A stretch of DNA of 63,642 nt, from NCBI RefSeq assembly GCF_900103845.1, contig NZ_FNIJ01000026.1:1-63642 (forward strand), read 5' to 3'. The notes under the pieces were generated by a model. It saw only the letters and a list, made by a program, of their open reading frames with translations, was not told where the DNA came from and searched no databases. Position 1 is the first letter of the stretch, and the number at the start of each line of letters is the position of its first letter. Source of the stretch: Pseudomonas jinjuensis (GTDB lineage Bacteria; Pseudomonadota; Gammaproteobacteria; Pseudomonadales; Pseudomonadaceae). Below, in pieces: positions 63,610 through 63,642 of the stretch. Made by a program: the position numbers and the translations under genes.

Positions 63610-63642
63610 ATGGTCAAGCCTCACGGGCAATTAGTATCGGTT
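63610..63642 (-). rRNA. rrl: 23S ribosomal RNA, 3' end
   Basis: The last 33 bases, read on the minus strand, are AACCGATACTAATTGCCCGT followed by GAGGCTTGACCAT. This is the known 3' end of pseudomonad 23S rRNA. The rest lies beyond the window. The 136 bases between it and the 5S gene are the usual processed spacer. Confidence 0.9.

Overview
The window looks like chromosomal DNA of a high-GC Pseudomonas. The rRNA fragments at the right end, the fabA-fabB pair next to a hybrid sensor kinase and gpsA, and the REP-like repeats all fit that genus. From memory, the order of genes from about 46.7 to 62.5 kb resembles Pseudomonas aeruginosa PAO1 around PA1609-PA1626. I would guess the P. aeruginosa/citronellolis/nitroreducens side of the genus, but the sequence alone does not fix the species.

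Layout. 0-0.4 kb: the right end of an insertion sequence that has cut off a secreted-protein gene. 0.6-7.8 kb: a CaiB-type CoA-transferase, a TetR regulator and a crotonase, divergent from a four-gene beta-oxidation operon (two acyl-CoA dehydrogenases, an SCP-x thiolase, an SDR). 8-12 kb: trehalose genes otsB, a GH15 hydrolase and otsA. 12.1-18.9 kb: acyl-CoA synthetase, secreted dienelactone-hydrolase-like protein, an acyl-CoA dehydrogenase pair and a KstD-like flavoprotein. 19.4-25.1 kb: a block with the content of the mycobacterial igr (C22 steroid side-chain) operon. 25.3-26.8 kb: crotonase and SDR. 27.1-33.5 kb: FadD3-like ligase, KshB-like reductase, 3beta/17beta-HSD-like SDR, KstD and an HsaA-like monooxygenase. 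33.9-40.1 kb: aldehyde dehydrogenase divergent from an EthD protein, a Tat-exported amidase, a DUF1329 protein and a 3alpha-HSD. 40.6-46.4 kb: MFS transporter, HsaF/HsaG/HsaE-like lower meta-cleavage enzymes, an SDR and an HsaB-like flavin reductase. 46.7-63.1 kb: core genes. 63.3-63.6 kb: the 3' end of an rRNA operon on the minus strand.

Taken together, 0.6-46.4 kb reads as a steroid-type (steroid or bile acid) catabolic region. Acyl-CoA ligases and three acyl-CoA dehydrogenase pairs could shorten the side chain. Hydroxysteroid dehydrogenases and KstD would act on the nucleus. HsaA/HsaB-like proteins would hydroxylate the opened A ring, and HsaE/F/G-like enzymes would finish the meta-cleavage product. 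KshA, the extradiol dioxygenase HsaC, the hydrolase HsaD and IpdAB are not visible here, so the pathway must be completed elsewhere if it is complete.

The most interesting signal is regulatory. A 20-bp imperfect palindrome (half-site CATMGTC, core GTC-N6-GAC) occurs seven times. All seven copies lie in promoter regions of these operons, and in each case its centre is 32-34 nt upstream of a -10-like hexamer. This resembles the placement of a LuxR-type activator site near -42 and defines a candidate steroid regulon whose regulator is not in the window.
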